This document shows, one piece after another, positions 34,563 to 46,167 of a DNA stretch of 64,000 nucleotides; within the stretch, counting starts at the first letter, position 1; every line of letters begins with the position of its first letter. Under the pieces are notes generated by a model. The model worked only from the letters and a program-made list of their open reading frames with translations, searched no databases and was not told where the DNA came from. Location: positions 12,907,660-12,971,659 of the forward strand of contig CM022676.1 of NCBI GenBank assembly GCA_012295275.1. The letters are read 5' to 3'. Source of the stretch: Chrysomallon squamiferum (Eukaryota > Mollusca > Gastropoda > Neomphalida > Peltospiridae). Made by a program: the position numbers and the translations under genes.

Positions 34563-37500
34563 ATTATTTTAAATAAGAAAAATAAATATATTTATGAATG
34601 CATTTGACATTAAACTAAAATAAAATTAATAAATGCATACAAGCAAACAAATCATAAACACACACACACACACACACATATTCACACACTCTTACTACAT
34701 TATTTCAGGTCAGTATGTCATAACAAAATCTGAAGACACAGTGCTAAACGGATCATCATTAACACTTACGTGTAATGCAGGAAGCAATAAAACAGGATTA
34801 GCTTGGAATCGGAATGGTACTAACATCGTTCTAACCCAAGGATCAGGTACAAATTGTAATGGAGTTCTGCCACCAGAATATCACTTCCTATGCTTCCAAG
34901 GGACTATATTCAACTTAACAATACACAATATCACATTCATTGAAAATGAAAAAAAATGGAAATGTCAGGATCTTTATGGAGGAGCTGAGAGTAATACTGT
35001 AACAGTAATTGTTAATGGTAAGTTTTGATAACTATAGTTGTATGAATGTTGTTGACAGTTTTATCCCATCACCAACCAATTATTTTGTAATTTTTAGCAG
35101 ATATTTTAATGATAATTATTTAAACCACAGAAAATAATTGAAAATGTAACTTTAAAGGAAAGAAAATATTTTCTAGAAAGTGTTTGTTTTCATTCTTTCA
35201 GATACTTGTTTCATGATAATTCCACATATCTTGGAACATTTTGTTTTCAAAATATTTAATAACAACAATTTTTAAAATGCTATTGAATTAGAATATTGAT
35301 GAGCAATTGGTCATTACAAATAGCAGTTTTAGGATTTTTAATGGAAGGATTATTCCCTAAATTCCAACAAAATATGATACATCTCTAAAATCAAAGGATG
35401 AACTTGAAAGAAATGACAGCAAAGTTTAAGAAATATGTTCTCAGTAAAAAGTGATGTACCTGGATGATTAAGAGCAACCTTCAAAATACTGAAATAACAC
35501 AATGTTTTCAACCTGTGTAATAAAATAAAATGTTTTCTCTATCTAAGCATATATAGATGTGTGTGTGGGTTATATGACCCATTCTCAAAAGCTGAATTGT
35601 ACTGATGGTTACCATGTTAAAACTGAACCAAACATTTTCACTTTACATCACGTTTTTTCCACCATCTTGTACATATAGTAAGAAAACAGAGTTATAGATT
35701 GGTAACGTGTTGTTAGTTCTTGTTGTTTTTGTACCTTTGTGGAGTTCTTACATTTGGCACTTGTCAATGCCAAGAGAAATTTTGCAAAGTCATAACTTAG
35801 TGAAAAAATGAATAAATTACTATAACAAGTTCATCAGTGCTGTTACCTCTGAAAAATAATGCATTTGCATTGTTTATTTTAAATATTTAGAGATTTATAT
35901 AGCCTTAGTGGACTTTTCTATATCTGTCAATAAATTGTTGTCACTTTGCTGTGTGCGAGCAAAATAAAATCCTGAAAAGTATTAAATACTACAAAGTGAC
36001 GATCAAGGTTTTGTATTATCATACAACCAGAAAGTAGTCAACTTAAGTTTGATGACGACAAAGGCCAAATAAAGTCATAAGCAATTTATTGTGTTTTAAA
36101 TCAGTCCTTTCAACAAGATTGTTAAACATGATGGGGGTAAATGGTGTTCAGCTGTGAACAGCATTCAGTAAAAAGTCCTAAATTAGTGTCAGTTTACAAG
36201 CACTTGGCTTAACTGTGCGAAAGCAGCTTCAGTGTTAATTTTAGCACAGCTAGTTCTATCTTCCTAACATAGTGCATGTTGTCACTGGCAGCTTATATCA
36301 AAAGTTGTCCAAAAATGTACTTTTGCTTGCCTTCAAACCAGTTTAAAAAAAAAAAAAAAAAAAAAAAAATGGCAGAATGTAAAATCTACAAACTTGTAAA
36401 CAAACGAAAGGTCATTAAATTATCTTTCAAGAAATGTCCGACACTAATAGCTTGTAGGATGCATGTTTTATTATATGTTCTGATTTTTACTTCATATAAT
36501 ATGAATATGTTCTGAAATGAACGAATTAACATTATGTTTTGCCGATTACTATCTCTTCAGTTCTAAGACAGGCAACTGTTTTGCTTTCAAAATTCTTGTG
36601 ATAAACTGCAAATTAAGAATCATAAACATAACAAACCATACTACAGAATAGAACAATGTATTCAGAGGTATTGATAGTATGCTGAATAAAAAACTAATCG
36701 CTTTTTTTTTTTAATATCATAAAATCATAAATTGATCAGTTTTAAAACTTACATTATTTTTGCTTGTTGGTAAGCTCCATCAGAGAAAATTTCAACTGTT
36801 CAGATGATAGGTAACTTTTGTTTGCATTCAAATCGGCAAGTACAAAGCTAAGGAAATTATTTTTTCTGCTTCAAATGTCAAATTTATCACACCTGTGCTT
36901 TTAATCGTCTTTAGTCTCATGCTTGTATACATTTTGTTGCCTCCAAATAGTACATGCAATACCTTTCTGGAGTAGACTGCAAGGATTAGCTGAGTTAATG
37001 TATTGCAGAGGATTATAGTTAAACATCAAATGCTGGTAGTCATTTTAAGTAACATTTATATTTATAAATTGTATTTGTGCAATTCAAAAACTTTGAATAA
37101 AACCCAAAAGTTAAAAAGACCCTGATGATATGATATTTTCCTTCTAAATCAACAATAAAAGATTATTTATTAAATAATATTTTTTTTCAGATATTTAAAG
37201 TAGCCTGTCTGAATAAGTTAATGCATGTTTAGCAACAAGTTCCAGTTATTATGACATTTTATTTGATTTCTTTTCATGTCATCAGACAATCAGTCACATT
37301 TTTTCTTTTTCAGGTAATAACCTTTAACATCAACAAATGGTCTCAAACTATCTTCTAGGTCTTAAATTTATAAAAAATAAAAGTAAGACTCAATATTAAT
37401 ATTTAAAGGCTCACTTTTTGAGAATGGGTCATGTATGTATAAATGTATTTGCAAAGCCAATATGTTCTTTATATCAAACCAGTTTGCATTATTTATGTCA

Positions 37501-40500
37501 GATTTGTTTTAAAAAAAAACAAAAAAAAAAAAAAAAAAAAAAAATAATAATAATAATAATAAAATAAAATTAACATAATTTTCAAGGGAAAGCTTTGGCA
37601 AAATCAGTGTACCAGTGCTGCTTTTACCACGAGGAAATTAAGATCCAAAAAACGGTATATTCCCAAAACTGACAGTGAGGTGTTCTAATCCGCTTCCAGA
37701 AATGGGAAAACTGGTGTGAGCAATTAAGGCCAATTTAGACGTATGGGGATAATGAGATGTGTGAAGAACAGATGGGGCAATTAACAAGATTAACCTTAAT
37801 GAGCAGTGAAGATCAGAGGTGAGCCGGAATAGAGATTGCAAGAAAATTAATGTTTGGAGACATGAAATTAATGTTATATCTCAGTAAAATTTGGAGACAG
37901 GAAATACTACCATAAGTCAAGCACATGCTCTTCCAGCTGAGATTGGAGTACATCACGTGTACCCGGGACATGGCTTCTTACTTGTCAGCTTACTTTCTGG
38001 GACATTTCATGGGTAAACTGCGACTGAATGTGCTCTCAAACTGTGTTTAAAATACTGTTTTACAAAAGTACATCAATAAAGGTGATGGGCCATCAATTAA
38101 GGTGACGGAACACCAATTAGTAAGGGTGAGCAATAAACTGCCAGAAATGGAACAACTGGCGTGTCCAGTTAAGATGTTTTATAATCTCACTGCCAGATTT
38201 GGGAATGCCAGAATCAGGAATAAACCCCCCAAAACCCCAAAACAAACAACAAAAAGCTACACCAAAACCAGCTTTGGTCACAAAATTCTTTCTATTCTTG
38301 GGCAAAATACCATAATGTGGTGTTGTGGGTTAGCAAAAAGTCACAGTGGTTCCAGTGTTTAATAATTCATTTATATTTTGCGTTAAATTTAAAGTATCAT
38401 AGCATCATATTCAGTATACATCTTACAGGAAATAAATACAATTCCAGAACATTTCAAAAGATATGTAATCTTTAATTCACTCAGGAAATGTTTAGTTCCT
38501 GAAAATTCCAGGAATTGTATATATTTTCTGAAATCTGAAGACGAAAAAAATATCCATTTTCCTGAAATCGTTATTATGAGGAAACCAATGGTATTTAAAG
38601 AGTAGTTTACATCATGCCTGGCATGAAATGATGACAACAATATTTTTCTAAATTAAAATACATTTTTATTCAGTTATTTTAAAACGGAAACATAGTATTT
38701 ACTTATATTCCAACATATCAGGATTTCTAGTGTCTCGTTTAGTGTTAATTGTGTTTCTACACAGCAATATTTGCCACTCTCCTGCAGAAATTTCATTGGA
38801 ACTATTTTTCCGTTCTTTGGGATAGTTACATTCCAGCTTGTACGGGTGCAAAGATACACTTATTTCATTTTACCATGTGTTCATCTTACATAGTTTCAGT
38901 TTCATTAGCTTTCTTTCGCTGCTTCTGAATTGCTAATTGGCAAGAGGACAGCATTTTACCTGAATGTTTACATGGACTTTATCGGATGTAGTTGGAGAGT
39001 TGGGAGGACTTGCCAGGTCAGGTACAAAGGAGTAACCAACCAACAAACATGTCCTTAACGTCATAGTTTACTTTTTTATGATCCTTGGCTCAATGGTCAA
39101 CTTGTACACCATCTTGTCTCGACCAGCATGACCAGCTGCAATATGGGCATGTTTAACCACATCATACATTTCTTCAGGTGACAGGAAGTAAAGAGGAGCT
39201 ACATCTGTTTGCTCAGGTCGTTTTATCAGTTCTCACTGTGACAGCACTGAAATATTTTACCAGTGCGAAATCGTCTTGGAAACACTGGCGGCTCCCTGTA
39301 TCTTACTGGCAATCTTTCCACACACCTTTTTCTATAATTCTCTTGTTGTCATCATAAGTCTTGAAAAAGGCTGTCTCAGAACTTATCCTGGTTCTCCATA
39401 ATTGAATCTTGAACCTTGACAAAAATTAACATGCTAATCAGAGTGAGCTGTTGTGGGAACATGTCTATGACGGGCACGCTTTCTGACAGTTTTGGCTAAG
39501 GAAAGAGAATGGGTTCTTGTTACGATTGCAGGACACAAGGGAGTGTCTAACATATTGGATCGTAACGAGTCAGTTCCGATGTTTCGTAGACGTTATCCGC
39601 TCCTTGTTGTTTCAGGAACTTGTCTAGCTCGTTGAATGTCTCCTATTCATCACCGGGTCCGTGTTGGTTGCGTTCTGTTTGTTTGTTCTCTTTGTTTGTT
39701 CTCTTCTCGGCTGTTGTTGATGTTTCCTTCTTCATTTTGGCTGATTCCTTCTGGTCCAACAATTCCAAATTGTTTATTTTTTTTGGCCAATGGTCTTTTT
39801 ATTGATTTAAAAGATGCTGTAAACACCTGTAACTAAAAAGAATAATATGAATGAACTTATTTTATTTTATTTTATTTTATTTTATTTTATTTTATTTTTT
39901 ATCTTAATTTAAAAGATTTTATAAATACCTGCAGCTAAGAATAAGAACATGAACTTATTTACATTTATTATGTACAAAAAAAAAAAAAAAAAGTATATAT
40001 ATATATATATATAATAATAATATATATAATTAAAGATGAGGATATTTATACTTGACAAACTCTACTGTTCTGATTGCTAATCTCTTTTGCAGAACATTTA
40101 TGTTGGGAGCTACCTAAGGATTGTAACACTTAATGCTTAGATATGTTTCAAGTAATTAACAAGTATTCTTATACTACTTGAAAAGTTGAATAAACATTCT
40201 GTCTTGTTATTTTTAACAGATTGCTAGTCTCAAATTTTCAGACATTATACATCTGTTTTTACAGTATCTTCACAACTGGAGACAGATTAGTTCACTGACA
40301 GAGGTTTATTTTACTATTTAAATGACAGTTAATGTTTACACATTTCTTGAATTACATTTCCCTATAACGAAAGACAATTTCTTTAAGAAACCATGCAAAC
40401 AGTCTTTCATTACTAATTGTTTTGGATAATGATATTTTGAAATCATTACTTTTAATGTTTCTTAATTGTCTTTTTTATGGCAGAAATAATATAAGTATAT

Positions 40501-40736
40501 CTATCAGTTACTAATTTAGTTACAGTGTATGGGATTCTTTCTTCTTTTTCTTTGTAGAATGTTTGCAATTTGAAGTAGTTTTGTCATCTATGTGGTTTTA
40601 TATATTTGTACTGTACATCTGGTGCTTCTAAAATTTCAGTATCGACTGATTATGTTCCACCAAGTTTAGAAATCTGAAAATACATGAACTTGATATTTAT
40701 TTCCAGAAATGTGTTTGTGTGTTTTTGGTAATGTAC

Positions 40737-40771
<35 letters not shown>

Positions 40772-42901
40772 GTTGTTTTTTATATCGGTAAATCAACTTT
40801 CATGTGTGTGTGTGTGAAATTCAAGCTGTTTTTGCTGATCCTTTTCCTCTTGACTTTTCAAAGTTTGTTTATCTATCTCTCTATCTCTCTATCTCTATAC
40901 ATAGTAAATGTATGTTAGGTCTGAAAAATCATACTTCATAAATGGCATCCATTTTCTGTTTTACGTTCCCTAAACAAGTGTTTCAGGTTCCAGTGTTCTA
41001 ACTATTGCTCTTCAGCTGTTGGATTGGTAAAGGCTTGCCACATCCCTTTATGTATTGCAATACCAAGTACTGATTCATTTCATATTGGCATAATCACACT
41101 GCCTATATTATGGCTAACCTGTGATACTGAAAGTGCTGCATTAATCCACAACTGTGGCACCCATAGGGTAGGAATTTTGTTCACAATTTCACCTTTCAGA
41201 TGTTGATTTTTTTGTCATGTTTTTGATGGATGAACATGATAAACAAACATAATCATAAGAGAAGAAAACAAGAAAGTTAACCAATTTCACATACTAGTTC
41301 AGAAGATGACACCTTATAGTCAAATATCCTATTTTTGTGTGAATCAAAACAAGAACAGTGGTCTTGATATAAAAACAATGTTCAGAAAAAAAAAGAGAAA
41401 AAAAAAACCATTTCTATGGGTCAACATATTTCTGAGGAGGGTGGGTGTACTTTAGAGGATGGACACAATCAAACTTCTTGTTTTGTTTTTATCATATTGC
41501 AGAATGGATTGTTAATATTGTAGGAGATCGTCATCCACTTTTTCAGGAAAAAATAATTTTTATGAAACTTGGTATACTTGTTGATTGAGATCCAATAGCA
41601 TGACATTCAATGCTAAAAATAATCACAAATCTGGATTCCTTACAGACTGCTGGTTACTGAGATATGTCAGTCTAAAGGCTGGTCTTGCCAATTTTGACCA
41701 CAAATATCAAATGTGACAGAGAATGACACAGATACAAAATGAAATAATACTAAAAATAAATATGTTTACTAACATTTAAGTTGACAGTCTGCTTTGAGTT
41801 GAAATTTATTTTTCATTGTTCTGAGAATTTTTCATACACCAGAAATGTTTTTCCAACAGAAGTTTCTAGAATCAGTATGAACTTGTTGAGCAACTAAATC
41901 TGCCAACATGAATAGGACTTTTCTGGTAACATTTAGAATGTACTTTCATTGGATGACATATCCATCACTTTTTTTCTCAAGATTCTTTTCAATAAGTTTA
42001 ATTAGGTAGTCACGGCATACATGGTCACATAGTACAGTTTATTACTTGTGCAAGCAACGTTTTTTGTAAATATCCAGTTTTGACCAATAATTTAAAACAT
42101 CCACAATATTTGACCAGCTCTTCAAAATAGTGCATTACAAATATCTATCTTGTTTTGTATAACGTTAAAGCTTTTGAACTACAATGTACATTTTAAATTT
42201 TCTGTTAATGGTATAGGAATACCAGCATAATTATGTATCTGAAGTTGAAAAAATTTCACAAAGAAAATGAAATCTTACCATAATAAACTTAATATTTGTG
42301 AAACTCAAAATCTTAAAATAATTATTTTTGCTTATGTGCCACTTCAGCAAATGATGTTTTGTTTTACAACCCTATTACTGGTATGAAGATTAACAATGTA
42401 TTTCATAAAATTAAAAAAGAATAAAGTAAAAGAAAATGTTCTTCCAGTTGGAAGTTAATTATTTATAATTGAAAAAATTAGTACTTATTACTTTACAACA
42501 TTTCTATATTTATTGTTTTATTTTCATTTTCAGTTTCTTTGGCGAACATTTTTATAACAACTGGATCAACCCCAATAAAGCCAGGAATTCTTACACAGAT
42601 GACCTGTTCAACTAACCCTTGTAATCCAGAAGCTGTAATCACATGGACTTTAGATGGTTCAAAGATAACAGATGGCATTAACAGCTCCACTGAGACAATT
42701 GCTGACTCTGGTATTGTAACAAGGAGCAGTTTAAATAAAACATTTAATACATATGATAATGGGAAAAATTTGGTGTGTTCAGCTACCAATGGTGAATATC
42801 AAGTGTCATCTAGCATCACTCTTGATATCCAAGGTAGGTTTCATTCACATTAATACATACTAAACTAGCACAAATTAGTAGTATTATTATTATGTTAAAG
42901 T

Positions 42902-42957
<56 letters not shown>

Positions 42958-45806
42958 TGAAACCCTCTACATCCTGATCTCTCAGATGTCACACTGTCTC
43001 AGATTAGGAAGTGGGTCCTGATCATTTCTTTTTCTGAACTTGTTTGTATGCCTGGTTCAAACTTCAACACAGAAAGTTAACATGATTCTTCAGATTACTT
43101 GAGTGTGCATACATTGTTGTTGTTTTTTTGTTTTTTTTTACTACATGCATCCTATCTACAGCATTTATTTTTGTTGTTTAATTTTGTTTGAATTCTAAAG
43201 ACTAATGAATTAATGTGTTGTAATTCTCTAATTAGTAAAGATATATGTTTTCTCAAAACATAGTAATTATGTCATGTAATTCTTTCGTTGTGGTGGCTCC
43301 ATAAACTAAGTAACAAAAGTGAGTGTCACTAAAAGTGATATTTAGTGTATTTTCAGAAAATGATTAGCTGTTCTGAAATGAAAGATGCTGAATGATAAAT
43401 AGCAAGATCAATTTCCTCAGATTCTCTATTATGCGATTTCTGTTGAAACAAGGGCTTAACACTAATTTTATAAAAAGTATTTGTTAAAGATCCCTTTTCT
43501 CTGATAAGGAAGAGTGATGGTATCATAAACACATTGTGCTTCTATCTCATATCAACATAATTACACAACTCTCGAATAATTGTTAATACTAAAATATTAC
43601 AGATTTTGTGAATACTGCACATAGCAATCTTTCTTTTTCCGTCTTTTTCGTTCTTTCTCTCTCTTAGCTTTAATCAGTTTCTTTCTTGCCAGACGGTCCA
43701 TAGAATCACTCTACAATAACAATTAATAGTTAAAAATCTGTGTTTTATATCCCCTTATCAATTCAACATCAATAATATGCAAATGAACCTCAACAGTAGG
43801 TCACCAATTTTTGGGTAAATCTCAAATTCTGCAGATTTCAGTTTAATTTTGTCATCTATCACGACATTTGCCAAGATGAATGGAATTTGTATGAGAAGGA
43901 AATTCTAACCATTTAAAGGCACAAATGTTCAGCCATCTAGAAAAATATCGAAACTAAAACAAAAGAAATGTTTTGATGAGATAAAACAATTTCTTAACGT
44001 CTGCTTGTTCTCAAAATAATAATAATAATAAAGTTATAACAAAAAAAAGAATTAATAGTAAAATCTTCTGTGCACGAGGAATCTTCTTGACAAGACAGTA
44101 ACTGAAGTTAAAGAAATAATTTGTAATTTAAACTGAAAAAATGACTTTAAAAACAAATAAAAACATGAACAATGAAGATATTCTTGAATTAATCAGTTTG
44201 ATTAAAATGTCTTTTTATTGTGATTGCAAATCGATTTCTTTCTTGATGTTGCTATTTACAAGTTATTTAATGTAGGGTCATTCCGTGTCAAATCACCCAA
44301 TGGGTTAAACCCGACCATCTCCGATTTTTATACTCGTTGACTGAGATCCCACAGCACCAAATCTGAAATATTAGCCCAATTGGATAAGTGGTGTGGGAGA
44401 TATGGCCCACCGAATTTTCAGATTTTTGGCAAAAGTGGGCGTGACCACCAACCTTAGAACCCTCATATCTCAGGAACTACTGGGCCAATCTTCATAAAAT
44501 TGGTATTGTTGAAAAGGCAATATGACAAGGATTCCAAATCTGCCATGTTTGTTCAGTTTGGAAAATATTGGAGTACATTTACCTTTTGACCTTTGCTAAG
44601 ACCTTGAAATTGACCATGTGGATCACGTTACCTTGAGATGACCTTTATTGAAATTTAATCTCCCACATGTTAACTAAAACATATAAAAGTTTCCTGTTTA
44701 GCCACAATATAGATTTAAAAAATGCACATACATGAAAATAACACCTTTTCAGCCATTAACATCTGATTAACTAAAACGTGAATGATCAGTTCTGGATGCT
44801 AGGAATCACCATCTTTCTTGATCATCAAGTAAGACATTGTAGGCCTACATGTATGCATAAAGTTCACATATAAAAGTTTCCTAGGTGTAATAGCCATAAT
44901 AGAAATTTAAAAAATGCATACCTGCATGGAGGATTGATACAGTGCCTTACAATTTACATTTTCTCTGAGACCAAAAACTCATCTTTGGAGTTAAAACCCA
45001 CCTGACATGTCTGAAGGAGTGCCTGAAGGATATGAAAAGATGTGAAATGGCACATGTTCTACACAATCAGGCTCAAAGGGTTAACAGGAAGTGATGCTTC
45101 AAGCAGGTCAGGAACTCCTTTAAATCCTGTGTTGTAACCCACATTGAGCACATGGCAATTAGAAGTTTAAGACAAAGAAGTTTCTTCATCTGCATTTCTT
45201 TGACAATCTGAAGCTTTTTAACATGGAATGACCCTGTAGAATTATCTTGTGTGTGTGTGTAGATTAATTAAACATTAAATATAATTTAGTAATTTTTAAA
45301 ACTGTATATTTTATTTTTTTCAAATGTTTTCATTATTACTGTTATAGATATTCTGCTTATATTATTCATTAACATGACTTTTTTTAATAAGTGATTTTGT
45401 AGTGTTATATCATATAATCTCCAGATTGTTTAATATGACAATAATCCAAATTCCTACATATTAATCATTTTTAATGTTATCACTTATATTTTCCTATTTT
45501 AAAACTTTCTTCAAATACTTTAAAACGTATATGATCCTGATACTGTCAGATACTATAAGTTATGGATGGATCAGTGAATGGCATATTTCCTTTTTAGCAG
45601 AAGAAAGAAGTTCAACAAATGTTCCTACAACAACTCCAAACCTGGGATCAGGTTCTTCCTGTAATTTAGTTTGTACTGTCCTCATTATTATCAGTGTCAT
45701 AGGTCTTTGTATAATCATAACATGTTGTTTGATATCACTAAGAAACCAAAACACAAAGAAAAATGATAAAACTACAAATATTGAACTGAGCACACATGAA
45801 CACTGA
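33850..45806 (+). CDS. Gene C: two-Ig-domain membrane receptor, tail frame broken
   Basis: Exons 33850-33916 (leader MKIMKFKIIFIFVCIAFSES), 34709-35017 (Ig1), 42534-42833 (Ig2) and 45598-45806 (stalk, transmembrane, short tail) sum to 885 nt, 294 codons plus TGA, with all junctions phase 1. A Ser/Thr-rich stalk (RSSTNVPTTTPN) precedes the helix (VCTVLIIISVIGLCIIIT) and a basic tail. Ten bases before that stop, another frame opens and runs 123 codons (45796-46167) with cytoplasmic-tail-like composition, so the gene probably once had, or in another allele has, a longer tail. Gene C is more distant from A, B and D but shares leader phase, exon phase and the extra cysteines in Ig1. It has no FN3 domain and no Y-x-x-L pair. 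Confidence 0.7.
34709..35017 (+). CDS. Gene C Ig1 exon
   Basis: 309 nt, phase 1-1. LTLTCNAG on the B strand, LAWNRNGT on the C strand and KKWKCQDLYG on the F strand, with an extra cysteine pair (GTNCNGV, HFLCFQG) as in the outer domains of A, B and D. Rich in N-x-S/T glycosylation sites. Confidence 0.75.
36775..37060 (+). repeat. Interspersed repeat R, continuous copy
   Basis: Reverse complement of 23880-23944 plus 25135-25400. Shared words: gataggtaacttttgtttgc, gtctttagtctcatg, acctttctgga, gaggattatagtt. Confidence 0.65.
38975..39235 (-). mobile_element. Integrase-like zinc-binding relic
   Basis: On the minus strand: LYFLSPEEMYDVVKHAHIAA then GHAGRDKMVYKLT. This is the pattern of the H2C2 zinc finger before a retroviral-type integrase core, as in KRBA2-like and Gypsy/Ginger elements. 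A shift or stop follows (IIKK then TAA), and the next frame continues YDVKDMFVGWLLLC. No catalytic DDE remains visible. Confidence 0.5.
39420..39805. repeat. Diverged interspersed repeat, copy 2
   Basis: Shares catgctaatcagag, gtccaacaattcc and aatggtctttttattg with 21188-21600. Confidence 0.35.
42534..42833 (+). CDS. Gene C Ig2 exon
   Basis: 300 nt, phase 1-1: TQMTCSTNPCNPEA, ITWTLDGSK, NLVCSATNG. A complete Ig domain; donor CAAG|GTAGGT. Confidence 0.75.
42902..42955. repeat. (CA)n microsatellite
   Basis: About 26 CA units directly behind the gene C Ig2 exon. Confidence 0.95.
42956..44274. other. Gene C intron between Ig2 and membrane exon, first part
   Basis: AT-rich; nothing else supported. 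Confidence 0.4.
44275..45236. mobile_element. TIR MITE, full copy
   Basis: It begins TA|GGGTCATTCCGTGTCAAATC and ends ACATGGAATGACCCTG|TA, giving ~15-bp imperfect TIRs and a TA target site, which fits a Tc1/mariner-type non-autonomous element. Internal words (ataaaagtttcct, tttaaaaaatgca) occur twice (about 44687 and 44873). Truncated copy at 23397-23860, remote relative near 41540-41710. Confidence 0.7.
45598..45806 (+). CDS. Gene C transmembrane exon
   Basis: TTTTTAG acceptor; stalk, helix and SLRNQNTKKNDK, ending THEH then TGA. Confidence 0.65.
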
Positions 45807-46167
45807 AAGTCAAACTGAGGTTTCTGTTGATATCAAAGCAGAAGAAAATTGTAACATTCAAGAGAACATTGACAAAAAACATAACATTGAAGATGTAGAA
45901 ACTTCACAGTCTGTCAAAGATAGGATTGCTAATGAATCTTCGTACAATATGTCAGGTAACCATGGAAGTGATGAAGATAATGAAAGTTCTGAAGATTACT
46001 CATATAATCAGACAAATGTAAAACCTTCAAATCAACCAGTCAGTAAAGATGTCTGTAAAGAACTCACAAAATCTGAAGTTTGTCAACAGTCAGTCACTGA
46101 TTCACTGAATAAAACTGATGTGAGCAACAATACAGCAGAGAGCCAACATCCTACCAGACAGAATTAA
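45796..46167 (+). pseudogene. Out-of-frame cytoplasmic tail of gene C
   Basis: A 123-codon frame directly overlaps the end of gene C in another phase. It is hydrophilic and acidic (SVDIKAEENCN, SGNHGSDEDNESSEDYSY, SDSLNKTDVSN-like runs) and continues the composition of the tail. A TGA just upstream in its own frame (45787) means the shift must lie within 45790-45806. One lost or two gained bases, or an assembly error, would explain it. Confidence 0.5.

Larger units (their letters stand above)
35018..42533. other. Gene C intron between Ig1 and Ig2
   Basis: A 7.5-kb intron with repeat R (36775-37060, + strand), two poly-A stretches (36344-36369, 37510-37543), an integrase relic (38975-39235), a TTTTA pentanucleotide run (about 39858-39898), TA and TG microsatellites (39994-40015, 40738-40771) and a remote relative of the 44275 MITE (about 41540-41710). 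An unidentified patch at 37640-38360, with 'cagaaatgg' words repeated, is probably transposon debris. Confidence 0.55.

Noticed and set aside
38102-38362. 86-codon frame in the gene C intron
   Set aside because: It lies in repeat-like debris with a 'ggtgatgggccatcaattaa' type duplication and shows no known domain.
45560-45793. Minus-strand frame opposite the gene C membrane exon
   Set aside because: It is a shadow of the real exon, whose helix, splice acceptor and frame are clear on the plus strand.
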